Of a stretch of 64,000 nt of DNA, positions 17,992-26,885 are shown piece after piece. How positions within the stretch are numbered: the first letter of the stretch is position 1; every line of letters begins with the position of its first letter. The notes beneath the pieces are model-generated. The model did not search any database. It was not told the DNA's origin and saw only the letters and a program-made list of their open reading frames with translations. Origin of the DNA: DYMC01 sp035406705 (lineage in GTDB: Bacteria > Verrucomicrobiota > Lentisphaeria > Victivallales > GWF2-50-93); assembly GCA_964426675.1 (NCBI GenBank), contig CAYRRM010000006.1:1-64000 (forward strand), written 5' to 3'. A program made the position numbers and the translations under genes.

Positions 17992-18726
17992 ATGATTATT
18001 CTGCCAGAAAACACATTTAAAATCTCATTAATAGATGAAATTTCCATTTTCTCTCCATATGAAAACATGGCAATAGATGAACAATTAACCCTATCAAGAG
18101 AATTAGCTTTAAATAATAATTCATCTCTCTTCCTCCGTTTCTATACGTGGAAGCAAAAATGTATAACTTTTGGCTATGCACAAAATTTTCACAAAGTATT
18201 AGAAGCAAATCCGAATATCAATATCATCATACGTCGCCCTACTGGAGGTGGAACAGTTATTCATCAAAATGATCTGACGTATTCTATGATTATTTTTAAC
18301 GATTCGCCTCTCTTTTCTCTTCATAGAAACGAGATTTACTTGCTCCTACATAATACGATAAAAAAGGTTCTCCAAAGATTCAATATAAACTCTTCATTAA
18401 GCACAAAAAAATCATTGTCATCCGGTTATTATAAATGCTTTGAGAAGCCGGTTCCTGGAGATTTACTTCTCGAAAATGGCCTCAAGATCGCGGGAGCGGC
18501 ACAAAAACAAACAAAAGATTATATACTTGTTCAGGGCACTATAGCAATAGATTTGATAAATTTAAGAATAGATGTATTTAAGAGCGCATTACTGGATGAA
18601 TTTAAAAATATAATAAAAATTCACTTTCAAAATATATCACTGACAGAAGATTTTCTATCGGCGGCACGTGAACTAGCTGATAAAAAATATTTTACAGAAA
18701 AATGGAACAAATTCAGAAAAATATAA
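17992..18726 (+). CDS. Lipoate-protein ligase / octanoyltransferase-like (LplA/LipM family)
   Basis: 244 residues of the biotin/lipoate ligase catalytic domain. The hallmark RRPTGGGTVIHQNDLTYS lies at about residues 79-96, and the catalytic-lysine segment GLKIAGAAQKQTKDYILVQG follows at about 162-181. The product attaches a lipoyl or octanoyl group to carrier domains of 2-oxoacid dehydrogenases or GcvH. A dihydrolipoamide dehydrogenase is encoded elsewhere in this window. Whether it uses free lipoate or octanoyl-ACP cannot be decided. The next gene starts inside its 3' end. Confidence 0.85.
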   Translation: MIILPENTFKISLIDEISIFSPYENMAIDEQLTLSRELALNNNSSLFLRFYTWKQKCITFGYAQNFHKVLEANPNINIIIRRPTGGGTVIHQNDLTYSMIIFNDSPLFSLHRNEIYLLLHNTIKKVLQRFNINSSLSTKKSLSSGYYKCFEKPVPGDLLLENGLKIAGAAQKQTKDYILVQGTIAIDLINLRIDVFKSALLDEFKNIIKIHFQNISLTEDFLSAARELADKKYFTEKWNKFRKI

Positions 18727-19520
18727 AAAATGACTGGGGTTTTTCCTTTGCAGGAAAGAACACAGACCTAAACAACATCATATCAATATTAGAACAAAAT
18801 AATATTTCTTCTCTTGATATTTCTTTCGATTTATTATCGGCATCCTTTATATCAAAAATAAAAACAAATTTCCCTCTAATATCTATTAACCATTTAATTA
18901 ATATTGATATACGAAATATTTTAAATGAAAAAGCATCTTTTTCGAGGCTATTTTTAATTGAATTTGAAAAAAAATTAAACGAATTACCTGATAATTTTGC
19001 GAAATTCGCAACGGTCAATATAAACCTTGAAGATTGTGCTGGAGATATGTTTTATTATGAAGATTGCATTCATTTTTTAAGAAAAATCGCAATTATACTA
19101 TATACAAAAAAAATAAACCTATGTATACCTGAGAGAGTGCCAGCTGTGGTAAAAGATGCTAACACAGAATTTTATCGAAAAATCTTATCCGATATTATGC
19201 TACCAAACATATATCTTGCTATAGAAATCTACCCTCACGAATTAATGGACAGGGAAAAATTTCAAAAAACTATACTTGAAAATCGTTTTGATACAGGGAT
19301 TATAAGAATAAAATACGATACTCTTTCGGGAAATATAATCTCCAAAAATATTTTATCATGCATAAAAATAGCAATTAATTGCTTGCCATCAGTGATGTAT
19401 TTTTTTGACCCAATGAGATACGATTATCCTTTCTATCAAAAGGAAATTCGTTTCATTTCTGAAATGTTTGCAAAAATAGAAGCTCAACAAGAAATGAAAC
19501 AAAGCACAGAATTTTCATAA
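18702..19520 (+). CDS. Unknown protein, possibly TIM-barrel-like
   Basis: 272 residues I do not recognise. The alternation of predicted strands and helices (ISSLDISFDLL, FATVNINLEDC, INLCIPERVP, IYLAIEIYPHEL, GIIRIKYDTLSG, VMYFFDP) is reminiscent of a TIM barrel such as the xylose-isomerase-like fold, but no metal-binding signature is evident. It overlaps the lipoate ligase end by 25 bases and its 3' end overlaps the convergent ispE by 37 bases. It contains a perfect copy of the dispersed palindrome encoding FAKFA. Confidence 0.6.
   Translation: MEQIQKNIKNDWGFSFAGKNTDLNNIISILEQNNISSLDISFDLLSASFISKIKTNFPLISINHLINIDIRNILNEKASFSRLFLIEFEKKLNELPDNFAKFATVNINLEDCAGDMFYYEDCIHFLRKIAIILYTKKINLCIPERVPAVVKDANTEFYRKILSDIMLPNIYLAIEIYPHELMDREKFQKTILENRFDTGIIRIKYDTLSGNIISKNILSCIKIAINCLPSVMYFFDPMRYDYPFYQKEIRFISEMFAKIEAQQEMKQSTEFS
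18997..19011. repeat. Dispersed palindrome, copy 3
   Basis: TTGCGAAATTCGCAA, 7-bp arms with a one-base centre. Encodes Phe-Ala-Lys-Phe-Ala in the unknown protein. First copy after the 17.7-kb gap. Confidence 0.9.
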
Positions 19521-20305
19521 AGACTTTCTATTTTTTGTTTTGCCCGAATAAGGTCATCCCGACTTTTGTAAATCGCAAAAAGAGAAGAACCACTCCCGCT
19601 AATTTCTACACCTAAAGCAGAAGTTTGAAAAAGTGACTCTTTTATCATTTCAAGGAAAGGAAATTTTTTATAAAGAGCAGGAGCTAAATCATTTCTGATG
19701 TTTTTTGCGATATTCGCAATATCTCCGCTCTTGAGGGTATTTAAAAAAGAATCTAAGGACACGCTACTATTTGAAAAATAGTTTTTATATGCCCACGCTG
19801 ATGAAACGGGAAAGAGAGGATTTACAATTAAAAGAGGAATCTTTAAATTGATATTTAAGTTACTTAAATTTTCTCCTATTCCTTCACCAAGAGATATTAC
19901 TGGATTTAAAAAATAATTTACATCAGCGCCAAGAGATTTGGCTATTTTGCGAATTTCGCATCTTCCGGGATAAAGATTATCGAGGATTTTAAGGACAATC
20001 GCTGCATCACTGCTTCCACCTCCTAAGCCAGCTGATATTGGAATGCGTTTTTTTATCTTTATTTTCCAGCGAGGTTCTATAGCCGCTTCAGATGCAAAGT
20101 ACTGTGCCGCCTTCCAGCAGATATTATTTTGGTTTATTGGTAAATCGGAATGATCTGTTTCAATAGTTAAAAAATCATATGATTCTATTTCAATATCATC
20201 ATATAAATCGAATAATGGATAAAAAACCGTTTTTATTTCATGATATCCATCATTACGTTTGTTTTTAATTTCTAAAAAGAGATTTATCTTAGCTATTGCT
20301 CTCAT
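19484..20305 (-). CDS. ispE: 4-diphosphocytidyl-2-C-methyl-D-erythritol kinase
   Basis: 273 residues of the GHMP kinase family; phosphorylates CDP-methylerythritol in the MEP isoprenoid pathway. Visible: N-terminal AIAKINLFLEI with the conserved lysine (K6), the GHMP ATP-binding loop PISAGLGGGSSDAA at 89-102, SLGADVNYF at 124-132 holding the likely catalytic aspartate D128 (usually GADVP), and the C-terminal GVEISGSGSSLFA. Length is close to the usual 280-290. Separated by 86 bases from the upstream glucan operon, so it may be read through from it. Carries two copies of the dispersed palindrome in different reading registers. Confidence 0.93.
   Translation of the reverse strand: MRAIAKINLFLEIKNKRNDGYHEIKTVFYPLFDLYDDIEIESYDFLTIETDHSDLPINQNNICWKAAQYFASEAAIEPRWKIKIKKRIPISAGLGGGSSDAAIVLKILDNLYPGRCEIRKIAKSLGADVNYFLNPVISLGEGIGENLSNLNINLKIPLLIVNPLFPVSSAWAYKNYFSNSSVSLDSFLNTLKSGDIANIAKNIRNDLAPALYKKFPFLEMIKESLFQTSALGVEISGSGSSLFAIYKSRDDLIRAKQKIESLYENSVLCFISC
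19705..19719. repeat. Dispersed palindrome, copy 4
   Basis: TTGCGATATTCGCAA. Read on the minus strand as Ile-Ala-Asn-Ile-Ala in ispE. Confidence 0.85.
19947..19961. repeat. Dispersed palindrome, copy 5 (other codon register)
   Basis: TTGCGAATTTCGCAT, one outer mismatch. In ispE it is read as Cys-Glu-Ile-Arg (TGC GAA ATT CGC), a different register from most copies, which argues against protein-level selection. Confidence 0.8.
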
Positions 20306-20391
20306 AAAGATAGAACAATAGTTTTATTTGTTAGTTTCGCAAGGGAAAAAATAGTTATTGTATTAAGAATTTTATTGCCAATTTATGACTC

Positions 20392-21720
20392 TTAAGGCAA
20401 ATATGCTCCGTTTTTCCTAAGTTTTTCCCTTAACTCAATGGTATTAATTTCACGAACAGTTCCATCAGATTTAAGCGCAAGAGATGCAGCAGTACCCGCA
20501 GCTTCACCTGTACATAGACAAACAGGCATTACTCTTGTACTACCCTGCACAGAACGATCTGTAGAAATACAACGACCAGCAACAAGGAGGTTTTCTATTT
20601 TCCTGGGAATAAGACATCTGAATGGGATTCCATGTGATTCTCCTTTCTTCAAGTGGATAGCATGATGAGATCCTTCGTGTTTAGTTCCAATCTGACTTTT
20701 TTTGTGGTGAATATCAATAAAATAGCAATTTCGACATATTTCATCTTCAAAGTTTCGTTTATTGCAAAAATCATCTATGGTAAGATAATAATCACCTAAA
20801 ATTCTGCGTGTTTCTCGAATACCAAGAAGAGAACCTGTTGCAGAGAGAAATGCATTTCCAAAAGCTTCAGGACAAAATTCTGCAAGTGCATCTCGGAAAG
20901 CTCTGGCTATTTTTCTACCTTCTATCAATGCATTTGAAACAGAAAAAGGTTCTGTGTTATCAACATTCCATATATGCCCTGCATTAAAACCTACCGCAGA
21001 AGGACCTATCAGGTTGTTACATGCATGCTTATCTGGAATTATTGGATACTTCCCTGATTCTATAATTTGTTCTATTGCATTCTTTTTATGATGATATTTT
21101 ACACCTGCCATATAGTTATACGCATATGTATCTACATTAGTCAGTATAAAACAGTGAGTTGCAGGCATTAGGTCTCCTTCTTCATCTCCTTTTTCAAAGG
21201 CTGCCCCTGCCCATGCAGCAATATCACCATCTCCAGTACAATCAATATAAACTTTAGCTTTGAATGCTGAAAGCCCTGATTTATTTGCAGCAATTATTGC
21301 ATTTATTTTACCTTCATTTTCCATTTCAACTGCTGTTATAAATGTATTGAAAAGTATCTTAGCTCCGGATTCTATAAGTAAATCATCATATATTCTTTTT
21401 AAGAGTTCCGGGTCTATAGGAGTCCAATCAAATTTATTGTCTGGGACATGTGGCATTCCTGCTATGCATTTCTTTAAAATTTTCTCAGCCATGCCACCAT
21501 ATATAATTTTTTCTCCGTCTGTGAATGGACACCATGCTGGAACCAAACCGTTAGTTCCCATTCCTCCCAGAGCAGAAGTTGCTTCTATTAATAATGTCCT
21601 GGCACCTCCTTTTGCTGCTGCAGCTGCCGCAGTACACCCGGAAGGACCACCACCAACAACAATTACATCCCATGATGAATCGAGTGGGAGTATTTTTTCT
21701 TTTAATTTAATTCCTTTCAT
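20392..21720 (-). CDS. FAD-dependent oxidoreductase (FAD_oxidored family)
   Basis: 442 residues. An N-terminal dinucleotide-binding fold (VIVVGGGPSGCTAAAAAAKGG, residues 19-39) is followed by the ALGGMGTNGLVPAW segment, the middle IDCTGDGDIAAWAGA, and the C-terminal FAD segment LLVAGRCISTDRSVQGSTRV. Such proteins are common in polysaccharide-use clusters of PVC bacteria, but their substrates are mostly unknown. It lies 18 bases after the GH16 gene and is the last gene of the glucan operon. Confidence 0.82.
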   Translation of the reverse strand: MKGIKLKEKILPLDSSWDVIVVGGGPSGCTAAAAAAKGGARTLLIEATSALGGMGTNGLVPAWCPFTDGEKIIYGGMAEKILKKCIAGMPHVPDNKFDWTPIDPELLKRIYDDLLIESGAKILFNTFITAVEMENEGKINAIIAANKSGLSAFKAKVYIDCTGDGDIAAWAGAAFEKGDEEGDLMPATHCFILTNVDTYAYNYMAGVKYHHKKNAIEQIIESGKYPIIPDKHACNNLIGPSAVGFNAGHIWNVDNTEPFSVSNALIEGRKIARAFRDALAEFCPEAFGNAFLSATGSLLGIRETRRILGDYYLTIDDFCNKRNFEDEICRNCYFIDIHHKKSQIGTKHEGSHHAIHLKKGESHGIPFRCLIPRKIENLLVAGRCISTDRSVQGSTRVMPVCLCTGEAAGTAASLALKSDGTVREINTIELREKLRKNGAYLP

Positions 21721-21738
21721 AATGTTTTTCCTTTTTAA

Positions 21739-23694
21739 TTATGGACTTTTAGGAGTTCCATCATTTGGTTTAACTCCATCTTCGGGAGAAGCTAAATCTT
21801 CTCTTTGCCATACTCGAATATAATCTATTACAAAATCAGCAGGCAACTGAGAGTCATCGAGGGGAACATTGGCCCATCCCCCTGAGACCATATAAAAGAT
21901 GGGATAGGACTGCACATTAGAAATCCGTTCGCTCTCCCACCTTGCTACTTCTTTGCCATTAGCGTAATAAGCAGCAAATCCGGGTAGCCACAAAAGTCCT
22001 ACTGTCATAAATCCATCTTTATCAGCCTGAGCATAAATATTACTTGTCCCTGTAGCTTTGTGATCCTTATCATAACCGTCCCAGTGAAATGCGATATTGT
22101 AACGATAAGGTCCCCATGCAGTGAGATGTTCCATGATATCAAATTCCATTCCACCATTATGTGTACTAGCACGTTTCCACTGTGGACCGAGTTCTTTACC
22201 CCTATCTGGCATCATCCAAAAAGCAGGCCATAGCCCGGGACAAGTTGGGATTTTTAACCTTGCTTCAAAATAACCATATCTTTGTGTCCATTTGCCGTAA
22301 GAATCGGCAAAGCCACATGCAAAATCTGTTTTAGCTACGGGGCTTTTATCTTCTGGATCATCATTATGATTGCCAGTTTTCTTTTCATAACGAAGTATTA
22401 AAAATCCATCTTTTACAATAGTATTTTCTTTTGTAAAGTGGGTACGTTTATCCCAATAATTTGCGGTATATATATTCCACGTTTTTAGATTTATACTATC
22501 CCCATCAAAATTGTCTTCAAATGTAAGCTGCCATTTTCCTTCAACAGGAGGTTTCTTCCCAATCCATTCTGGTAGAATACAAGGAGTAGCTATTGCTGTA
22601 ATAGACTTTATTAAGATATTTCCAGGTGCATCTGCTTTATCAAAACTGATTTTAATTCCATTCACTCTATTACTTTCAAATTCTGTCCCTGTACCTTTTA
22701 TTCCTGAATTGTGTTGTTTTTCAGGGTTTGGCTCCCCTTGCCATGGTTTAGAAGGAATAAAAGATATTACAACATCTTTTTCTTCGTTAGGATTAAGAAC
22801 AGCAATTGTTTCATCGGTAAATTTATTTCTTCTGCTTTCCGCTGAAACGGATGTTTTTACTGTTGTCTGGCCTTTATTTAAAATTGATATTTTAATTTCA
22901 TTATAATTACCCAAGTGCCAAACCCCCATTGCGGGTCTGATAACCAATAAGCCATCTTGGTTAGCAGATGTCTCTAAACTAATTTCACCTGATTTATTGA
23001 AATCAACAGATGTTAAATCTTTACTTTCAAGTTTTGGAGGTGGAGTAAGTTTTGCATCTTTTCCCGTTATGACGCCACCTTCAGGCCGAGTAATTACAGA
23101 ATCTGGATCTACAGGTGGTTTTTCTCCTGCCGGTCCACCTGCTTGAATTTCTTCTATCTTGAAACTACGTTCATCCTTTGACTTTCCACAAAAAAACAAG
23201 ATTGCTACAACTTTAGATGGATCGAGTTTAAAACCAGGTTTATATCCATATTGGTAACCAAATATTACCTTTAAATACTTTGATTCGCCAGGTTTTAGAT
23301 GTACTGATTCAGTATTCCACGGAGATTTTCTCCAGTCACCTTCATTATCTACCCGCATATTAACAGAAAGATTTTTACTGCCTGTATTTGTGATCTTTGC
23401 TTTTACATGTCCCCATGGTGATAAGTCCCAATATTTTTCTTTAGATGGCACGATGGAAAACCCGGGATAATTTTCTTTACTGCCTTTTATAACGACTTCC
23501 AAGACACCTGATTTATCCGTAACGCTAACTGTTGAATGAACTCCTGAAATTTTTCCTTCGGAGTGTTCAGGATTTCCATTATATAAGAATTTAGGTGCAG
23601 CTGCAGGAGCGTTATCCTGAGTTAAACTATCAAACGAAAAGAAGCAAATAGAAAAAATAGTAGATATTATCAATAATTTATACAACTTTTTCAT
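21739..23694 (-). CDS. Secreted GH16 glycoside hydrolase with N-terminal beta domains
   Basis: 651 residues. A signal peptide (about 1-25) is followed by two beta-sandwich-like domains (about 30-190 and 215-375), then a GH16 catalytic domain from about 390. The retaining-mechanism motif EFDIMEH supplies nucleophile and acid/base (E-x-D-x-x-E), flanked by the substrate-cleft segments GYFEARLKIPTCPGLWPAFW and NIAFHWDGYD. GH16 enzymes cut beta-1,3(4)-glucans, agars, carrageenans or xyloglucan; laminarin-type glucan fits the GH30 and GH5 neighbours but is inferred. A short proline-containing C-terminal tail follows the catalytic domain. Confidence 0.88.
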   Translation of the reverse strand: MKKLYKLLIISTIFSICFFSFDSLTQDNAPAAAPKFLYNGNPEHSEGKISGVHSTVSVTDKSGVLEVVIKGSKENYPGFSIVPSKEKYWDLSPWGHVKAKITNTGSKNLSVNMRVDNEGDWRKSPWNTESVHLKPGESKYLKVIFGYQYGYKPGFKLDPSKVVAILFFCGKSKDERSFKIEEIQAGGPAGEKPPVDPDSVITRPEGGVITGKDAKLTPPPKLESKDLTSVDFNKSGEISLETSANQDGLLVIRPAMGVWHLGNYNEIKISILNKGQTTVKTSVSAESRRNKFTDETIAVLNPNEEKDVVISFIPSKPWQGEPNPEKQHNSGIKGTGTEFESNRVNGIKISFDKADAPGNILIKSITAIATPCILPEWIGKKPPVEGKWQLTFEDNFDGDSINLKTWNIYTANYWDKRTHFTKENTIVKDGFLILRYEKKTGNHNDDPEDKSPVAKTDFACGFADSYGKWTQRYGYFEARLKIPTCPGLWPAFWMMPDRGKELGPQWKRASTHNGGMEFDIMEHLTAWGPYRYNIAFHWDGYDKDHKATGTSNIYAQADKDGFMTVGLLWLPGFAAYYANGKEVARWESERISNVQSYPIFYMVSGGWANVPLDDSQLPADFVIDYIRVWQREDLASPEDGVKPNDGTPKSP

Positions 23695-23712
23695 TAGAAT
23701 TTCTCCACTTTA

Positions 23713-24255
23713 TTATTTTTCAAATGCGATTTTATAAATTTCTATTTTTATGTCTTTATTATCTTGAGTCCATGAATGAAACATTATTTCCCATACAACT
23801 CCCGTCTCAAATTTTGACTTTTCCGTTAACAGGTCGGCCATTGGAATCTTTAAAACTGTCCTTTCACTTGTAACAGTTCCATCTGGAAAATATTTTTTTA
23901 CAAATACGCTTGTGCTGTCTTTTGATTTATTATCTTTCAGGGCCACCTGCAAATCCTTAGCATTTGCTCCACTAATTTTTAATTCAAGAATTAAATTCTT
24001 ATAGTCCGCAGCCTTTTCTCCTGCATCAGCGGGCCAATAACCTTCCCAATTAAGTCCCATTCCACTCCATTCACTTCCGCTAAGAACTATTTCATAAAAT
24101 CCATCGCCATGATTAGCTGAAGCTTTATCATTGTTCTTCCATGTCGTTGTTTTTCCAATATTATCTTTCGGGGACCAAACAATTTTTTCATCTGCAAAGA
24201 TGCTAATTGTTAATCCGACTCCTAAAAGAAAGATGCATAATAATTTCTTTTTCAT
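23713..24255 (-). CDS. Small secreted protein, probable beta-sandwich
   Basis: 180 residues with a clear signal peptide (MKKKLLCIFLLGVGLTISIFA). The rest is polar and strand-rich, with GFYEIVLSGSEWSGMGLNWEGYWP and LEIKISG-like patterns (LILELKISGANAKDLQVAL) that resemble the non-catalytic beta domains of the adjacent GH16 protein, so it may be a carbohydrate-binding module. I recognise no family. Co-transcribed between a VOC protein and GH16. Confidence 0.65.
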   Translation of the reverse strand: MKKKLLCIFLLGVGLTISIFADEKIVWSPKDNIGKTTTWKNNDKASANHGDGFYEIVLSGSEWSGMGLNWEGYWPADAGEKAADYKNLILELKISGANAKDLQVALKDNKSKDSTSVFVKKYFPDGTVTSERTVLKIPMADLLTEKSKFETGVVWEIMFHSWTQDNKDIKIEIYKIAFEK

Positions 24256-24280
24256 CTTGATTCTTCTCCTTTTATTTTTC

Positions 24281-24694
24281 TTATTTATTTTTAGAATTCA
24301 TAACACACTTTCCGCCATAGACTTGCATACTTTTACTCGTATACTGATGGAATTCAATAGGAACTCCATCTGGATCTTTAGTCCATGCTTGCCACGTATT
24401 ATCGGCTCCTAAAGACTTATCACTGACGTCTTTTCCTTTTGAACGAAGTTCTGATATTGTTTTATCTATGTCATCGACTTCAAGTGCTATATGTTTAATC
24501 TTTCCTTCATTTTCGCTTTTTCCCTTAAAAACTTCTATATAGGTTCCATAACCAATCCTAAAATAATAGCCAAAAATTTCATTATCTTTTTCGAATTCAA
24601 ATGCAACTTTTAAACCTAATATATCCCTATAAAAATATAAAGAATCATTAAGATTTTTGGAATTAATACAAACATGGGCAATTTGTTTTATCAT
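24281..24694 (-). CDS. VOC-family (glyoxalase-like) protein
   Basis: 137 residues from the chosen start. Glyoxalase fold: MIKQIAHVCINSKNLNDSLYFYRDILGLKV and a second half with IKHIALEVDDIDKTISELRSKG and DPDGVPIEFHQY. Metal ligands would be H in AHVC, E in TYIEVF, H in KHIALE and E in PIEFHQ. An upstream in-frame ATG exists at 24709, but GGAGGT lies seven bases before the ATG used here, which decides the start. Substrate unknown; may be a lactoylglutathione-lyase-like or dioxygenase-like enzyme. Confidence 0.78.
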   Translation of the reverse strand: MIKQIAHVCINSKNLNDSLYFYRDILGLKVAFEFEKDNEIFGYYFRIGYGTYIEVFKGKSENEGKIKHIALEVDDIDKTISELRSKGKDVSDKSLGADNTWQAWTKDPDGVPIEFHQYTSKSMQVYGGKCVMNSKNK

Positions 24695-24715
24695 TCCACA
24701 CACCTCCATTTCTTT

Positions 24716-26059
24716 TTAAAAATTTTTAAATAATAACGTGACTATAGAATGCTTTGAAATTGCGAAATTCGCAATATATCCTTTGCATCGTAGAATAAAA
24801 TCCATATTATCATCAGAACTATTCATGACAATAACTGCAATACTTTCATCCAGATTCTTTACTGCCGTCACTTCAAGTTTTGAAGTATACTTACTAAAAG
24901 CGATCCTTTTACTTCCTGGATTTATAAATTTTGAAAAATGAGCAATATAATAAAAAGAGGGTTTATAGATTATTTTTTTTCTGGTTGTATCAACTATTAT
25001 TGGAGCATCACAGAAATTTCCAACATGATTTGGTCCGCCTTGTCTATCAAGAGCTATATTCCAATCTATAAATCCCTGAGCCCAGTTATTTAAATTTCCG
25101 ATTATATCATGAGCATACTTTTCTCCTTTACTCCATTCATTAGATTCAGGATGAGACAAGCATCCTTCAGTGAAAATCAACCCTTTATCAGGAAATTTTT
25201 CATGCAAAAGAGACAAAGCTTCAAAATGATCTCCAGAATACCAATGAAAAGCAGTTCCCCAAATATATTCTGCGGCAAAAGGGTCAGATAAAATGGCATT
25301 TCCGCGTTCAAAAACCCGCTCTTTATTATGGTCCCATACGAGTAGTCTCACATCTTTGTGACCATTTCTTTTTAAGGAAGGGCCAAGATAATTTTTAACA
25401 AAACATTTTTCTTCTTCAGCGGTATAAATACATGAGTCCCAGCTTTGTTTGGCTTTTGGTTCATTTTGAACAGTTAAATATTTTATTTTTACATTTTCCT
25501 TTTCGTAAGCTTCAATATATTTGCTATAATATTCTGCCCATACTTTACGACAATCAGGTTTTAACTTTCCTCCCTGATTCATTCTGCCGGTAGTTTTCAT
25601 CCAATCAGGAGGACTCCACGGAGAGGAAAGCATATTTATTTTCTCTCCTCTTATTTTTTGGGCATCATTAATTAAAGGGATTAGTAATTGTTTATCCCTT
25701 TTAATATCAAATGTTTGCAATTTATAATCATTTTTTTGAGTATAATGATAATTTTCAGTGGAAAAATCACAACTATTAATGTGTGTTCGGCAGAGATTAT
25801 AGTTTAATCCTGCTTTCGGATCAAAGTAATCCCTTAGAACTCTTTCTCTAATCTTTTTGCCGGCTTTATCCAATGTAACAGCAACAGCTTCTGTTAACGC
25901 GCCACCAAAACCTTCTATAGATTGATATTCGATATCTGGATATATGTTTATCAGCTTATTTTCTATACCGATAGTATCTTTTGTAAATGGTATATCCCCA
26001 CAATTAACTAATGAATTTTTCTTTGAGGTAACAACTAATTTTATTTTTCTTTTCATCAA
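24716..26059 (-). CDS. GH30-family glycoside hydrolase
   Basis: 447 residues. GH30 features: SIEGFGGALTEAVAVTLD near residue 48, a clan GH-A barrel with LSSPWSPPDWMKTTG, the acid/base glutamate in TVQNEP, and the nucleophile in LIFTEGC. A C-terminal beta domain follows. GH30 enzymes act as beta-glucosidases, glucosylceramidases, beta-1,6-glucanases or xylanases. No signal peptide is seen, so it is probably cytoplasmic or periplasmic by another route. The dispersed palindrome lies near the 3' end (IANFAI). Confidence 0.9.
   Translation of the reverse strand: MMKRKIKLVVTSKKNSLVNCGDIPFTKDTIGIENKLINIYPDIEYQSIEGFGGALTEAVAVTLDKAGKKIRERVLRDYFDPKAGLNYNLCRTHINSCDFSTENYHYTQKNDYKLQTFDIKRDKQLLIPLINDAQKIRGEKINMLSSPWSPPDWMKTTGRMNQGGKLKPDCRKVWAEYYSKYIEAYEKENVKIKYLTVQNEPKAKQSWDSCIYTAEEEKCFVKNYLGPSLKRNGHKDVRLLVWDHNKERVFERGNAILSDPFAAEYIWGTAFHWYSGDHFEALSLLHEKFPDKGLIFTEGCLSHPESNEWSKGEKYAHDIIGNLNNWAQGFIDWNIALDRQGGPNHVGNFCDAPIIVDTTRKKIIYKPSFYYIAHFSKFINPGSKRIAFSKYTSKLEVTAVKNLDESIAVIVMNSSDDNMDFILRCKGYIANFAISKHSIVTLLFKNF
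24760..24774. repeat. Dispersed palindrome, copy 6
   Basis: TTGCGAAATTCGCAA, read on the minus strand as Ile-Ala-Asn-Phe-Ala near the C terminus of the GH30 protein. Confidence 0.9.
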
Positions 26060-26069
26060 GTCTCCTCTT

Positions 26070-26834
26070 TTATCTTAATTGAACGTAAAATACATGTGCA
26101 TTATAATCATTTCCAAGATTTTTCGAAGAAGAAACATGCCCATCCATAAATGCAATATTAGCACTTCGCAAGTGGATAAGATTGCCGTTGTACTCACCAG
26201 CGCTTGGATTCCAGTGTTTTAACGATGAACCTCCCGTCACGTCAGCAAGGACTAAAATTAAGTCCGTCCGTTTTGCTCTTGTGATTTTATTGTATGTCCC
26301 ATGCGTTGCAGGGTCAGTTCTGAAATCTATAGCAGGATTAAAATCAGGAATAGGCCACGCAACTCTATTATAACCAATTCCAAGTGCGACTTTTGATGTT
26401 CCTTTATATCTTATTTTGAATGTCGGACAAAATAATACTTCATTTGATGGTGTTTGCTCCTCTTCAGAAAAATTAGTGCACCCTATTGTCATATTACCAA
26501 TATACTGTCCCATATAGATATTAGAAAACCATGGTATATAGAGGGGATTTGCCGATCTCGTGACACCTTTCCACGTATATGTAGAGAACATTCCAGATGA
26601 TGGAGGATAAAAACTATCAAAATCCTCAGCATACATATTCATTCCAGTGACGATCTGTTTCATATTCGATCTGCATAAAATTCCCAATGAGATTTCTTTT
26701 GCCTGTTTTAGAGAGGGAAGCAATAACGCTGCTAATATTGCGATAATCGCAATAACTACTAAGAGTTCTATGAGAGTAAACAAAGGAACAACTGTTTTTT
26801 TTACCTTTAAATAATATTTTCGATTAGTATTCAT
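26070..26834 (-). CDS. Type II secretion-like pseudopilin with H-x9-DG motif
   Basis: 254 residues. N-terminal prepilin signal and hydrophobic helix (FTLIELLVVIAIIAILAALL) with the methylation-site glutamate, followed by a globular domain and the C-terminal HLRSANIAFMDGH (H-x9-DG) typical of the large Planctomycetes/Lentisphaerae pseudopilin family. An in-frame ATG at 26855 exists, but GGGAGGA seven bases before the ATG at 26834 decides the start. Sits between GH30 and a second pseudopilin in the glucan operon; a role in surface display or secretion is inferred. Confidence 0.85.
   Translation of the reverse strand: MNTNRKYYLKVKKTVVPLFTLIELLVVIAIIAILAALLLPSLKQAKEISLGILCRSNMKQIVTGMNMYAEDFDSFYPPSSGMFSTYTWKGVTRSANPLYIPWFSNIYMGQYIGNMTIGCTNFSEEEQTPSNEVLFCPTFKIRYKGTSKVALGIGYNRVAWPIPDFNPAIDFRTDPATHGTYNKITRAKRTDLILVLADVTGGSSLKHWNPSAGEYNGNLIHLRSANIAFMDGHVSSSKNLGNDYNAHVFYVQLR
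26738..26752. repeat. Dispersed palindrome, copy 7 (may be coincidental)
   Basis: TTGCGATAATCGCAA. It falls in the conserved Ala-Ile-Ile-Ala of the pseudopilin helix, where codon choice alone could create it, so this copy is the least certain. Confidence 0.5.
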
Positions 26835-26885
26835 AAATTTTCCTCCCTTTTTCATATAAAAGTTCTTTGGATTTACAATACAAAG

